From contig NZ_JADQBY010000013.1 of assembly GCF_016278385.1 (NCBI RefSeq), forward strand, positions 1 through 64,000: a stretch of DNA of 64,000 bases, given 5' to 3'. Source of the stretch: Methanolobus sp. (lineage in GTDB: Archaea > Halobacteriota > Methanosarcinia > Methanosarcinales > Methanosarcinaceae). The notes under the pieces are model-generated. The model was not told the DNA's origin and made no database searches. It was given only the letters and a program-made list of their open reading frames with translations. Made by a program: the position numbers and the translations under genes. Each line of letters starts with the position of its first letter. Position 1 is the first letter of the stretch. Below, one piece after another: positions 45,288 through 53,179 of this stretch.

Positions 45288-45512
45288 TTATTTCATAAAA
45301 GCATCTACTTTCCGCATTAAATCATCTGTAATTGTTTTTTCGATATCAGCGGCTATAGAATGTGCTTCATCATCTGTCTTTGCACTAGCAAAGGCAGTTT
45401 GGAAATTAGTTCTTATACTAATCTCTTCAGCTTCTGATGTTGATATTTTTGCCTTTGCAGACAGCATTGAAATACGATTCCAATTATAATACATGATTTT
45501 TCCAGAGTCCAT
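45288..45512 (-). CDS. Small hypothetical protein
   Basis: The 74-residue protein is helical and charged with no membrane segment: it begins MDSGKIMYYNWNRISMLS, has a run rich in Ala, Ser and Glu (STSEAEEISIRTNFQ), and ends RKVDAFMK. A GGTGAT site lies a few bases upstream of the ATG at 45512, which is the main reason to accept it. No family is recognised. It stands alone between the candidate RNA at 44942 and the Cache-cupin gene. Confidence 0.5.
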   Translation of the reverse strand: MDSGKIMYYNWNRISMLSAKAKISTSEAEEISIRTNFQTAFASAKTDDEAHSIAADIEKTITDDLMRKVDAFMK

Positions 45513-45575
45513 TATAAAATCACCAGATTCTATTTAGGTAAACTTAATATTTCAACTTCTGCCTTCCTTTATTAT

Positions 45576-45591
45576 GGGTAACTGGAAACCC
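45576..45591. repeat. GGGT-ACCC hairpin repeat, copy 1
   Basis: The 16-base sequence GGGTAACTGGAAACCC, with GGGT/ACCC ends, occurs again with one change (GGGTAATTGGAAACCC) at 49607-49622. Both copies lie downstream of a Cache-cupin lipoprotein gene, which supports duplication of a longer segment. The rest of 45513-45848 has no supported gene. Confidence 0.45.
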
Positions 45592-45848
45592 GGTTTATTT
45601 TATTCATCTGGCTATCCAAGCTGTTTATTCTTGCATAGCTATGGCTATTAGAATACACGGCTATGCCTCATTGTGTTATGATTTGACCTACAGCAATCTT
45701 ACGAACAACACCAAGTTCTTTAAGAGTCTTATATAGTCGGTTAGAAATCAGCACAAACACGAAATTGATATTATAAAACAGAATGAACTTGACCTATATT
45801 CAATCGATATTGGTCTGCTCGTTAATCTCTTCAAAACAAACGTCTATT

Positions 45849-45874
45849 AAAAAAGCGGAGTGAAAGATCACTCC
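45849..45874 (-). terminator. Terminator of Cache-cupin gene 1
   Basis: On the minus strand GGAGTGA-TCTT-TCACTCC (45857-45874) is followed by GC and six T residues (45849-45854). The stop codon of the gene lies inside the stem. The same hairpin is found after the paralogue at 49697. Confidence 0.7.
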
Positions 45875-46776
45875 AGGATTATCTCGTTCTGCGGTTCCCA
45901 TGCAGGCTGGTTTATGGAAAGGAGCACAAGGTCAACATCTCCTGTATTCTTGATGTATTGCTTTGCGTTTGCAGGTACGAGGACAAGTTGCCCTTTTTTC
46001 AGTTCAAATGGTACATCTTCTATGTAGAGCATACCTTCGCCCTCAAGAACATAATATGTTTCGGGGTTCTTCATAATGAGGGAATCAAGGGTAGCACCTG
46101 TTTTAACTGTAAAATGTGCAATGCTGTAATCCATGTCCATATCCATTTCAACTCTATTCGGGTTGATCAGATTTCTAACGGTTGCATCTCCGAAGTAGTT
46201 GATATCTTCAATGTCTTCAAGGTTTTTGTTATAGACGTAGTCATCTACGTAAAAGCCTGAATGGACAAGGTATGTCTGGTTACCGATAGAAGTTATCTTG
46301 GTGAATGTGCACTTCTTTGAAGGTTCTGTTTCGCCTGGTTTTGGCCAGTCATAATTGACCCATCCCTCGCCCTCTTCGCTTAAAGCAGTGTCTATGAGCA
46401 TCCTGCCTAACGGTTTCCCATTATAATCTTTAAGATCGCTCACGTTCTCGCCCTCACCGCTTACTTTAGGAGGGAAGACAACACGTATTCCTTCAGTTTT
46501 CCAGACGGTGATGTAGGAATCATTATGATACCACTGGCTGTCCTTTTCTCGGAAATCATCAAATGCCAGCTCTCCTTTTTCATTCATGAGGTCAATAGCA
46601 GCATTGACCAGTGACATCCTATTCTCTTTCTGGGCTAAGAGTTCGTTCTGTTCATTTTCATTTATTTTTTCTTCTTGTTCAGTAATAACTATTTTTTCTG
46701 ACTGTATGCAACCAGCAACAGCCAGCAAGAGAACAGTAATTAACATAACACAAAGTAGTTTTTTAAAAATATTCAT
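45868..46776 (-). CDS. Lipoprotein with Cache-like sensor domain and C-terminal cupin (paralogue 1)
   Basis: The 302-residue protein has a lipobox (VLLLAVAGC, Cys about residue 22), an acidic coiled linker (EQEEKINENEQNELL), and a single Cache-like domain at about residues 50-200. That domain shows AAIDLMNEKGELAFDDF, WVNYDWPKPGETEPSKK and a final HSGFYVDDYV, all typical of sCache-type ligand sensors. The C-terminal 95 residues are a cupin, with YYVLEGEGMLYI, GQLVLVPANAKQYIKNTGD. Cache domains normally sit on kinases or chemoreceptors; here it is joined to a cupin on an extracellular lipoprotein. A role in small-molecule binding is likely, the ligand is unknown. AGGTGA lies six bases before the start. 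A close paralogue is at 49697. Confidence 0.82.
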   Translation of the reverse strand: MNIFKKLLCVMLITVLLLAVAGCIQSEKIVITEQEEKINENEQNELLAQKENRMSLVNAAIDLMNEKGELAFDDFREKDSQWYHNDSYITVWKTEGIRVVFPPKVSGEGENVSDLKDYNGKPLGRMLIDTALSEEGEGWVNYDWPKPGETEPSKKCTFTKITSIGNQTYLVHSGFYVDDYVYNKNLEDIEDINYFGDATVRNLINPNRVEMDMDMDYSIAHFTVKTGATLDSLIMKNPETYYVLEGEGMLYIEDVPFELKKGQLVLVPANAKQYIKNTGDVDLVLLSINQPAWEPQNEIILE

Positions 46777-47067
46777 AACGTCTCACCTGTCAAATTAAAA
46801 TTAAAATGCTAAACTGTCAGTTTCCACCTGATACAGTTCATCCGGCTTATCTTCAACAGTTCTAAGCTGGATTCATCAGGATATTTCTAAAGCTCAAATT
46901 AGTACAATCAGTATTGAATTTCTGTTGTTCTATTTTAGTTCTATGTTTCGCATAAAGGGGGTGATTGTATTTGAGCCGCTAAGTTCTGCTAAACACTTAT
47001 TATATCAAATAGTCTATATTAATCAATACTATATTTATTTTGTTAATGATTTCAATGATTAAGATTG

Positions 47068-47121
47068 TAGGGTATGGAGTACAGTGCTTCTTTAGTAAAG
47101 ACGAGATGTCAAATCCACACA
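47068..47121 (+). pseudogene. Decayed tRNA-Thr-like sequence
   Basis: This stretch aligns with the intact tRNA-Thr at 43543: TAGGGTAT corresponds to the D-arm region, TTCTTTAGTAAAGACGAG matches the anticodon arm at 14 of 18 positions, and TCAAATCC matches the T loop. The anticodon position would read AGT, also a Thr anticodon, and one stem change (C-G to T-A) is compensated. The acceptor stem and T stem are lost, so it should not be functional. It lies 3.5 kb from the intact gene. The remainder of 46777-47304 has a TTAAGCG/CGCTTAA hairpin near 47165 and no supported gene. Confidence 0.45.
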
Positions 47122-47304
47122 AGGATAAGAGATTAAAGAATGAGATGTTCAATGACTGCGTTCTTCATAAGTTCCTTAAGCGTTAAGCCGCTTAATCACA
47201 ATTACAGGGTAGGTGCTTTTAATAACTTTCAGCTTTTAGTTCCAAAACAGGTTGCTGCAGAAAAAGAAAAGTTAAAGTGCCTGCAAAGCAGGCATCTGGA
47301 TATT

Positions 47305-47892
47305 TTAACTGCAAGAGGAATCAAAATCGAATCCCAGCAGGAAAGTACCTTTCCCGTGGAGACACTCAAGTCCCATTTTTCCCTTCAGATATTCATCGCT
47401 TGGCGTGGATGGTGATGCGAGGACTACATTGCATACCTTATCTACACACTCTACCTCTTTACAGGGTTTTGGAGGTAATACAACAATCAGCGGATTTGTC
47501 TTGGAATTCATTCCTTTTAAGACGCTTGTGTCATATATGACAATGTTACCGATCAATAATTTATCCTTGCAGGATTTCATTTCCTCAAGTTTAGCTTCAT
47601 CGTCAAGGTTCTGGCCTACAATACGATCGCCGTGCATTAGTATAACACTTGGTCCTTCAGGCCAGTTAAAATCCATATTTGTGGTGAAAGCGAAGATCAC
47701 ATTATTTTTCAGGACCGCTTTTACACCTTTATTATCACCCCTGCCAAGTCCCATCAGGGTCATCTCATCAGCCTTCTTCTCAAGTTCCCTGACAATTTCC
47801 TGATCATCTTCATTGAGTAAATAGGTAGTTTCTACACCCTTTATATGGACAATAGCATTTCTTACATTGTTAATGATTTCATCATGTTCCAT
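47305..47892 (-). CDS. Conserved hypothetical protein with C-terminal cysteines
   Basis: The 195-residue soluble protein starts MEHDEIINNVRNAIVHIKG and has a central part with RIVGQNLDDEAKLEEMKSC, KLLIGNIVIYDTSVLKGMN and LIVVLPPKPC. Six cysteines lie in the last 75 residues (CKEVECVDKVC, LECLHG, SSC), which could bind metal or form disulfides. I do not recognise the family. The start at 47892 is preceded by GGGGAG; the longer frame from 47952 adds 20 residues without support. It is a lone gene in the accessory block. Confidence 0.6.
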   Translation of the reverse strand: MEHDEIINNVRNAIVHIKGVETTYLLNEDDQEIVRELEKKADEMTLMGLGRGDNKGVKAVLKNNVIFAFTTNMDFNWPEGPSVILMHGDRIVGQNLDDEAKLEEMKSCKDKLLIGNIVIYDTSVLKGMNSKTNPLIVVLPPKPCKEVECVDKVCNVVLASPSTPSDEYLKGKMGLECLHGKGTFLLGFDFDSSCS

Positions 47893-48006
47893 GTATACTC
47901 CCCTTCCCTGATAATGCGCAGTTGAAGCCTTACAGCAACCCAAATACCTCATACAATTGTTGTATGAAGTTCAGTTCTATCTAAAAGCACTGGATCCTAT
48001 TAGTAT

Positions 48007-48102
48007 CTATAAATAGGCAAGGACATAAAGAATACTGGCCAACCCAATTCCCATAAATGCAAACAGTGCCATGTACAATAGAATTTCTAGATCTGCGTCC
48101 AT
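48007..48102 (-). CDS. Possible 31-residue membrane peptide
   Basis: A short frame encodes MDADLEILLYMALFAFMGIG followed by a hydrophobic tail, essentially one membrane helix with an acidic N-terminus. Its composition is far from random translation of AT-rich DNA, but it has no clear ribosome binding site and no recognised homologue. The rest of 47893-48371 has no supported gene. Confidence 0.25.
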   Translation of the reverse strand: MDADLEILLYMALFAFMGIGLASILYVLAYL

Positions 48103-48371
48103 TATATATATTGATGCCACTTTCAGTTATGAACTTGATGCTCTTTTTTAAAAATAGTTACTAAAAAGTATAGAGTGTTGCTGGTAGTCGAGTGTTTGAG
48201 AGAGATTGATAGATCATTGAATCACCGGTGTGTGAATCTCAACACATTTCCAACATCGCATTCGTACGGTAGATGCAACTGCAAAAAGGTTTTAGTGGTT
48301 TTCGGTCATTTAGTGAGTATGGTCTGCATGTTTGTTTTTTGGCCTGAACATGATATTCTATAAATAAATGC

Positions 48372-48812
48372 CTATGGGTCGATATCATTCTCTTCATATT
48401 CCTTGATGTTCTCCAGAATATCCCGTTCCATTTCTTCCTGGGTATTGCCCGAATCCCACAGAAAATTCGGAATTCCCCAGGATTTTCTTTCCATTTGTTG
48501 TTTTCTGAAATATTCACCACTAGCATTAACAAAGCCTAACAATATTCCAAGTCCCATGAAAACGTACACTATGGTAAAGATCTTCCCCAGGTCAGTAGCA
48601 GGTACGAAATCCCCAAAACCGATGGTTGTCAGGGTCATCACAGAAAAATATAATGAATCAAGCCACCTCCATCCTTCTATTGAATGATAGGCGACAGTTC
48701 CGAAAGCCAGTGTCAGTATAACGAGCATAAAAAAGTTTCTGAACTCCGGCTGCCTGAGCATTTTAAAGAGTGAACCGAGTGATATGAAGAATGTTACAAT
48801 AACTGGAATCAT
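48372..48812 (-). CDS. Two-helix potassium channel (Ion_trans_2 type)
   Basis: The 146-residue protein has a hydrophobic helix near residues 5-20, then helix-pore-helix: FFMLVILTLAFGTVAYHS, the pore with the K+ selectivity filter TTIGFGD in VMTLTTIGFGDFVPATD, and IVYVFMGLGILLGFVNAS. The cytoplasmic tail is short and acidic (EEMERDILENIKEYEEND) and lacks an RCK/TrkA-N domain, unlike MthK-type channels. It should form a tetrameric K+ channel. The start at 48812 has AGGAG four bases before it; a TTG at 48830 is the alternative. No transporter partner is adjacent. Confidence 0.88.
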   Translation of the reverse strand: MIPVIVTFFISLGSLFKMLRQPEFRNFFMLVILTLAFGTVAYHSIEGWRWLDSLYFSVMTLTTIGFGDFVPATDLGKIFTIVYVFMGLGILLGFVNASGEYFRKQQMERKSWGIPNFLWDSGNTQEEMERDILENIKEYEENDIDP

Positions 48813-48978
48813 GATTCTCCTATTACTCAATCTTTCTTCATCTGCAAATACTATTCGCTATTCTTTTTCAATGATGTCAGTTAAATGAAAGGTATGGATT
48901 AATTATCACAATTTAATGTTATTTTATTGTAAATCTTAATTCAGTCTAATGATTACGAAAATTATTATTTTGTAAAAT

Positions 48979-49554
48979 TTAGACTCTTAGTGAACCACGA
49001 AACCCCCTAACATCATAGTAAGATGGTGCACTATTGTGATACACGAAGACATGTTCATAGCGGCGATCAGCAAAGAGGGCACCGCCAAGTTTTCTAATAT
49101 CAGAAGGTGTTTTCACCCAGCTCGACGTTTTAGTATCGAAATTTCCAAGTTTCTGCAATTCCCGATATTGTTCTTCCGTTAAAAGCTCAATACCCATGGC
49201 ACCTGCCATATCAATAGCGTTATTTTCTGGTTTATGTTCTTTCCTTGACTCCAGTGCTTCACGGTCGTAACAAACATTTCTGCGGTCTTTAGGACTTTCA
49301 GCTGAACAATCATAAAAAATGTATTCGCCTGTTTTGTCATCATGACCAACAACATCCGGTTCACCGCCAGTTCTCTCCATTTCATTGAGTGACCACATTT
49401 TTCCAGTATTATCTTCCAGCTTTGCTTGTACTTTAGTCCATTCAAGACCTTTGTGGTGGTTCATGTTTTTCTCAAAACGGGTTTTCAACGCTCGGAGTAG
49501 TTCTTCACGTTGTTCTGATGACAACTCCTTTTTATTGCTATCAATGTTGTTCAT
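48979..49554 (-). CDS. DUF4256 family protein
   Basis: The 191-residue protein matches DUF4256 nearly end to end: LSSEQREELLRALKTRFEKN, KGLEWTKVQAKLE, LNEMERTGGEPDVVGHD, YIFYDCSAESPK, MGIELLTEEQYRELQKLG and the final VRGFRGSLRV. The family is widespread in bacteria (Firmicutes, Bacteroidetes) and is poorly known biochemically. Its occurrence here in an accessory region makes lateral transfer from bacteria likely, though I cannot test that without trees. No signal or membrane segment is present. Confidence 0.85.
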   Translation of the reverse strand: MNNIDSNKKELSSEQREELLRALKTRFEKNMNHHKGLEWTKVQAKLEDNTGKMWSLNEMERTGGEPDVVGHDDKTGEYIFYDCSAESPKDRRNVCYDREALESRKEHKPENNAIDMAGAMGIELLTEEQYRELQKLGNFDTKTSSWVKTPSDIRKLGGALFADRRYEHVFVYHNSAPSYYDVRGFRGSLRV

Positions 49555-49606
49555 ACTCTTATATTACCTATGTTGGTATTAGGCATTTAGTTAACGCCAT
49601 TTTTAT

Positions 49607-49622
49607 GGGTAATTGGAAACCC
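49607..49622. repeat. GGGT-ACCC hairpin repeat, copy 2
   Basis: GGGTAATTGGAAACCC repeats the element at 45576-45591 with one base changed. It lies 55 bases from the terminator of the second Cache-cupin gene. Confidence 0.45.
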
Positions 49623-49676
49623 AAATTTCAGTTACAAATCGATTCAAATTCCATAGATTACCGAAATGACTCTTTT

Positions 49677-49702
49677 TAAAAAAGCAGAGTGAAAGATCAC
49701 TC
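49677..49702 (-). terminator. Terminator of Cache-cupin gene 2
   Basis: On the minus strand GAGTGA-TCTT-TCACTC (49687-49702) is followed by TGC and a T run (49677-49683). The stop codon lies in the stem, as at 45849. Confidence 0.7.
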
Positions 49703-50611
49703 CAGTACTTCCTCATTCTCCTCTGCCCAGGCTGGCTGGTCTATGGCAAGGAACTCAAGATCAGTATCTCCTGTGTTAACCGTAGATTGCTTTGCGTTTG
49801 CCGGTATGAGCACTATCTGCCCTTCACTCAGTTCGAATGAAACATTTTCTATGTAGAGTATACCTTCTCCGGCAAGGACATAATGAGCCTCGGGATTCTT
49901 CATCAGGTGAGATTCAATAGATCCACCCGGCTTGATAATCACGTGGGCAATGCTATAATTCACACCTAAATCCATGTCAGTGGTTGCTGGATGAAGGAGA
50001 TTTCCGAGTGATACATTTCCAAATCGGGTGAAATGTTGCATCTCATTGATATTTTCACTGTAAACGTAGTCATCCACATAGAAGCCGGAACCTACAAGAT
50101 ATTTCTCGTTTCCAATGGAAGTGTTTTTGATGAATGTGTGTTTCAATGAAGGCTCAGTTTCTCCGGGCTTTGGCCAGTAGTAATCAACCCAGCCCTTGCC
50201 GTCTTCGCTCAAAGCTGTTTCGATGAAGACACTGCCTATGGATTTGCCGTTGAAGTCTTCAAGATCGTTCATATCCTGACCTTCACCGCTTGTGTCCGGA
50301 GGATAAACCACACGTATTCCGTTGGTTTTCCAGACGAAAATATAGAAGTCATCATGGAACCATGTGCTGTTGTTCTCTCTGAAATCAGGAAATGCAGTCT
50401 CTCCTTTTTCTTCTATCAGGTCAATGGCTGCGTTGACCTGGGATATTGTGTACTCTTCCTGTGAGGATAGTTCGGTCTGTTCTTCTCCCGCCTCATCTGT
50501 TTGATTTTCTACTGTACAGATGGATGTGCCGTCTGGTTCTACACAGCCAGCAGCTGCCAGTAACAATGCAGATATTAACAACACGCTAAGTATGATCTTT
50601 GGTAAATTCAT
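49697..50611 (-). CDS. Lipoprotein with Cache-like sensor domain and C-terminal cupin (paralogue 2)
   Basis: The 304-residue protein is a close paralogue of the one at 45868, with the same order: lipobox (LLLAAAGC), acidic linker (TDEAGEEQTELSSQEE), Cache-like domain (AAIDLIEEKGETAFPDF, WVDYYWPKPGETEPSLK, GSGFYVDDYV) and cupin (HYVLAGEGILYI, GQIVLIPANAKQ). The two differ at many positions but keep the Cache and cupin signatures, so both are probably functional. AGGAGA precedes the start at 50611. The shared 3' terminator and downstream GGGT-ACCC element suggest one segment was duplicated. Function is unknown. Confidence 0.82.
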   Translation of the reverse strand: MNLPKIILSVLLISALLLAAAGCVEPDGTSICTVENQTDEAGEEQTELSSQEEYTISQVNAAIDLIEEKGETAFPDFRENNSTWFHDDFYIFVWKTNGIRVVYPPDTSGEGQDMNDLEDFNGKSIGSVFIETALSEDGKGWVDYYWPKPGETEPSLKHTFIKNTSIGNEKYLVGSGFYVDDYVYSENINEMQHFTRFGNVSLGNLLHPATTDMDLGVNYSIAHVIIKPGGSIESHLMKNPEAHYVLAGEGILYIENVSFELSEGQIVLIPANAKQSTVNTGDTDLEFLAIDQPAWAEENEEVLE

Positions 50612-50882
50612 GTGTGGTCTCCTATTAGATTATCAAATGAATAGTTTAAACATTATTTATATTTTATTTTTACATAGCTGTATGTTTTTGAAAGCCGAGT
50701 TTGTTGGCATTGAGTGGCATATTAGTATATCAAAATAACATATACTGTTCATATTTAATTATAAATACAAGTTTTATAAAACCAATCAGTTTCGACTGGA
50801 ACTTATTGAAATAGTAATTGCTTTATTTTACAGTTGTGTTCTGTATGGGCATATCATACATAACTTTATATCTAACCACCTC

Positions 50883-50935
50883 CATATGTAGTGATTAGAC
50901 TACATATGCTGAAAGACTGCTCATATGTAGCTACA
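50883..50935. promoter_or_regulatory. CATATGTAG operator-like cluster
   Basis: CATATGTAG (50883-50891) and its reverse complement CTACATATG (50900-50908) form a perfect dyad with an 8-base spacer. A third copy, CATATGTAG at 50922-50930, continues into CTACA. A TATA-like tttata lies just upstream at about 50871, so transcription would start within the first dyad. The arrangement suits repression of the gene at 50955; the ArsR-like protein encoded at 52152 is the obvious candidate. The rest of 50612-50954 has no supported gene. Confidence 0.55.
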
Positions 50936-50954
50936 ATTTAAAATAGGTGAAAAT

Positions 50955-51437
50955 ATGAAAAGAGCAATAATGTGGCTGACAATCGGAACACTCGTTCTCT
51001 TTGTTGGCGGAATGGGCACTGTCAGTGCACAGGCATATGAGAACAACAACGCATGGTACGATTCGATGTCCAACTGGATGGCAGGCCATATGGAAAGGTA
51101 TGGATATGGCCCTGGGGCCTGCTGGGGAGGCTATGGAGCTAACTATGCAGACACAACAGCTCAGGAAATAACAGTCAGTACTGTAGACGAAGCTTATACC
51201 ATTGCACAGAACGAGATTAGTGCCGATGTAACAACAGACAACATCAATCAGATGGGCAGATGGTGGGTAGTTTACTACACAGATGACAACGGTAAGGTCA
51301 AGCAAGGTCGCATTGACTCCTTCACAGGTGAAGTGATTAAAGACTTCAGCACAACCTCAGGGAATTACTACCAATCCGGTACATACGGTAGCGGTTACAG
51401 AGGTAAAATGGGTTCCGGTATGATGTATGGTTACTAA
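50955..51437 (+). CDS. Secreted PepSY-like protein
   Basis: The 160-residue protein has a signal peptide (about residues 1-26, ending VSAQA), a Tyr/Gly/Asn-rich part with two Trp residues, and a PepSY-like domain from about residue 70: STVDEAYTIAQNEIS, MGRWWVVYYTDDNGKVKQG and DSFTGEVIKDF. The C-terminus is Gly/Tyr/Met-rich (GKMGSGMMYGY). PepSY domains are extracytoplasmic modules tied to protease inhibition or metal handling. AGGTGA lies five bases before the ATG. It is preceded by the CATATGTAG cluster and followed by two small membrane proteins and an ArsR-like regulator, so the four form a probable regulated unit. Confidence 0.72.
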   Translation: MKRAIMWLTIGTLVLFVGGMGTVSAQAYENNNAWYDSMSNWMAGHMERYGYGPGACWGGYGANYADTTAQEITVSTVDEAYTIAQNEISADVTTDNINQMGRWWVVYYTDDNGKVKQGRIDSFTGEVIKDFSTTSGNYYQSGTYGSGYRGKMGSGMMYGY

Positions 51438-51478
51438 GCCATGTTTACAACAATAACTTCTAACACGGAGGTAAGTAT

Positions 51479-51745
51479 ATGATGTACGGAGGCTATGGCG
51501 GATTCGGAATGTTCGAAGGACTGGGTATGATATTCTATATCTTAATCTTCATTGCAATAATCTGGGCCGCATCTTCATTCTTTGGGAGAAACTGCAGAAT
51601 AAATGGCTGTGGCTCAAGGATGTCAGAACATGACCATGATTCAAGGGTATCAGAAAGTGAGTATGATCCAAGGATTTCAAAACTTGAAAAAGATCAGGAC
51701 GAAACTAGAGACTTATTGAATCAGATTCTTCGAAAACTCGAATGA
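51479..51745 (+). CDS. Small membrane protein with C-terminal coiled coil (1)
   Basis: The 88-residue protein begins with a Gly/Tyr/Met-rich leader (MMYGGYGGFGMFEG), followed by one membrane helix (about residues 15-35), a Cys-containing loop (NCRINGCGS), a His/Asp stretch (EHDHD) and a short coiled coil (ISKLEKDQDETRDLLNQILR). The Cys, His and Met residues could bind metal. Its layout resembles the protein at 51897. GGAGGT lies six bases before the start. Function is unknown. Confidence 0.65.
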   Translation: MMYGGYGGFGMFEGLGMIFYILIFIAIIWAASSFFGRNCRINGCGSRMSEHDHDSRVSESEYDPRISKLEKDQDETRDLLNQILRKLE

Positions 51746-51830
51746 TAGCAGTAATGAATATATTACACGCATAAAACTGACATGTGAATCCAGACATTGA
51801 TCGGTATTCATGTGGCAGATATGATGCTAC

Positions 51831-51841
51831 CTATAAATAGG
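51831..51841 (+). promoter_or_regulatory. Possible TATA box for the gene at 51897
   Basis: ctataaatagg is a good archaeal TATA-like box about 65 bases before the ATG at 51897, with a second AT-rich stretch (tatttatatattc) at 51845. It suggests that the second small membrane protein and the ArsR-like gene can be transcribed apart from the PepSY gene. Confidence 0.4.
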
Positions 51842-51896
51842 CAGCTATTTATATATTCTTTTTAGAAATAACAGAGTAAGGAAGGGTGAGGCGCAA

Positions 51897-52115
51897 ATGA
51901 TGGGTAGCAGCATGTATGGGACTGATGGCTTGATATGGGGCTTGCTTTTGAACATAGTATTTGTTCTGGTAATAGTCTGGGTTGCAGTGAAGCTGTTTAA
52001 CAGATCGGAGTTCGTTGGTTCAGGAGACAACGAACATCTTGCAAGAGTCGAAAAGGATGTTGAAGAAATTAGAAAAATGGTAAATGATATCAAAGAGAAA
52101 CTTGATGAAATTTAA
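51897..52115 (+). CDS. Small membrane protein with C-terminal coiled coil (2)
   Basis: The 72-residue protein has a Met/Gly-rich start (MMGSSMYGTDG), one membrane helix (about residues 12-34), and a charged coiled-coil tail (ARVEKDVEEIRKMVNDIKE). The same order occurs in the 51479 protein. It could anchor or sense at the membrane. GGTGAGG lies a few bases before the ATG. Function is unknown; it immediately precedes the ArsR-like regulator. Confidence 0.62.
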   Translation: MMGSSMYGTDGLIWGLLLNIVFVLVIVWVAVKLFNRSEFVGSGDNEHLARVEKDVEEIRKMVNDIKEKLDEI

Positions 52116-52151
52116 ATCGCTAACGTATCACCTAAAAAAGAAGTATCCGGG

Positions 52152-52445
52152 ATGACAAAAACACTTCAACAGATTACATTGGTGGGAGAGGCCGTATCAC
52201 ATCCTGTCAGGCTGAAATTGTTGTATTTGCTTTCCGAGAAGGAAAGGTATGTGTATGAGCTGTCTAAAGATCTTGATCTGTCCCGACAGGTAATACAGCT
52301 GCACTTAAAACGTCTTGAAAATGCCGGTTTTGTTGAAAGTGATCTGAGGCTTGAAGATGATGATAACCGGGCAAAGAAGTTCTTCAGATTGAAAAGTTTT
52401 GATGTTAAACTGGAAATTGAAGATCTGGCAAAAATATTCAAGTAA
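52152..52445 (+). CDS. ArsR-like winged-helix transcriptional regulator
   Basis: The 97-residue protein is a compact winged helix: GEAVSHPVRLKLLYLLSEKE, a recognition region LSRQVIQLHLKRLENAGFV, and a wing with LEDDDNRAKKFFRL. It has no cysteine, so it lacks the metal-thiol site of classic ArsR/SmtB sensors. It ends the PepSY/small-membrane-protein group and is a candidate for binding the CATATGTAG sites upstream. The start at 52152 has only a weak upstream site. Direct regulation is inference. Confidence 0.82.
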   Translation: MTKTLQQITLVGEAVSHPVRLKLLYLLSEKERYVYELSKDLDLSRQVIQLHLKRLENAGFVESDLRLEDDDNRAKKFFRLKSFDVKLEIEDLAKIFK

Positions 52446-52522
52446 ATTTATGAACATAAAATTTTGTACGTTATATAATTCCGGTGTATATCTTTGTATG
52501 ATGCCGTTTTTCAAAAAATTAA

Positions 52523-53179
52523 TTAAAAGGAATCACTTTGCTGTGCAAATCTGACTCCCATCTCAAATGCTTTCTCGCAGTCCTTTGGGAATTCTTCAAG
52601 ATGCCTTTTTGCTTTTTCTTCAGCATTGAATGCTGTTGATACATATTTTGAATAATCATCAAACTGGTATGTATCGGTAACGAACAGTGATTCTGAGACT
52701 CCAAAAATCCTGTTTAGTACCATCTCCATTACTTTCAGATTCTGTTCGTATCCTATTTGTTCCATAAGGCTCTGGTTCACATTCATCGTGTAGATCAAAC
52801 CTGTCGATATCTTTCTTTTGAAAAGAGTAGACCTTTCCTTGTCATAGACCAGATACTGAAACAACAACCGTTCCAGGAAAGACCTCATTTCCCCGGTCAT
52901 TCCTGCGAAATAGATAGGAGAACCAAAAATAAGAGCATCAGCTTCGTCTATTTTCTGAAGGACCGGAGTTAAGTCATCTTTCATAGCACAAGTGCCATAA
53001 CTTGATCCGTTTATTCTTTTACAGGCAAAACAACTGATACAGCCTTTATAATCAAGGTCATAAAGATGGATAAGTTCTGTCTCGGCTCCCTGTGACTCCG
53101 CTCCTTTAAGTGCGTGCTCCAGAAGTGTCGCAGTATTCTTATTTTCCCTGGGGCTTCCGTTAAATGCCATTATTTTCAT
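52523..53179 (-). CDS. NADPH-dependent FMN reductase / iron-sulfur flavoprotein
   Basis: The 218-residue protein is a flavodoxin-like reductase: MKIMAFNGSPRENKNTATLL with the phosphate-binding loop, LYDLDYKGCISCFACKR with a compact cysteine motif, and DALIFGSPIYFAGMTGEM for FMN binding. The CISCFAC spacing resembles archaeal iron-sulfur flavoproteins, which transfer electrons and may reduce O2 or peroxide, though Isf proteins usually have a slightly different CX2CX2CX4-7C arrangement. The start at 53179 has AGAGGT upstream; the 19 extra residues from 53236 lack similarity. It is a single gene. Confidence 0.85.
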   Translation of the reverse strand: MKIMAFNGSPRENKNTATLLEHALKGAESQGAETELIHLYDLDYKGCISCFACKRINGSSYGTCAMKDDLTPVLQKIDEADALIFGSPIYFAGMTGEMRSFLERLLFQYLVYDKERSTLFKRKISTGLIYTMNVNQSLMEQIGYEQNLKVMEMVLNRIFGVSESLFVTDTYQFDDYSKYVSTAFNAEEKAKRHLEEFPKDCEKAFEMGVRFAQQSDSF

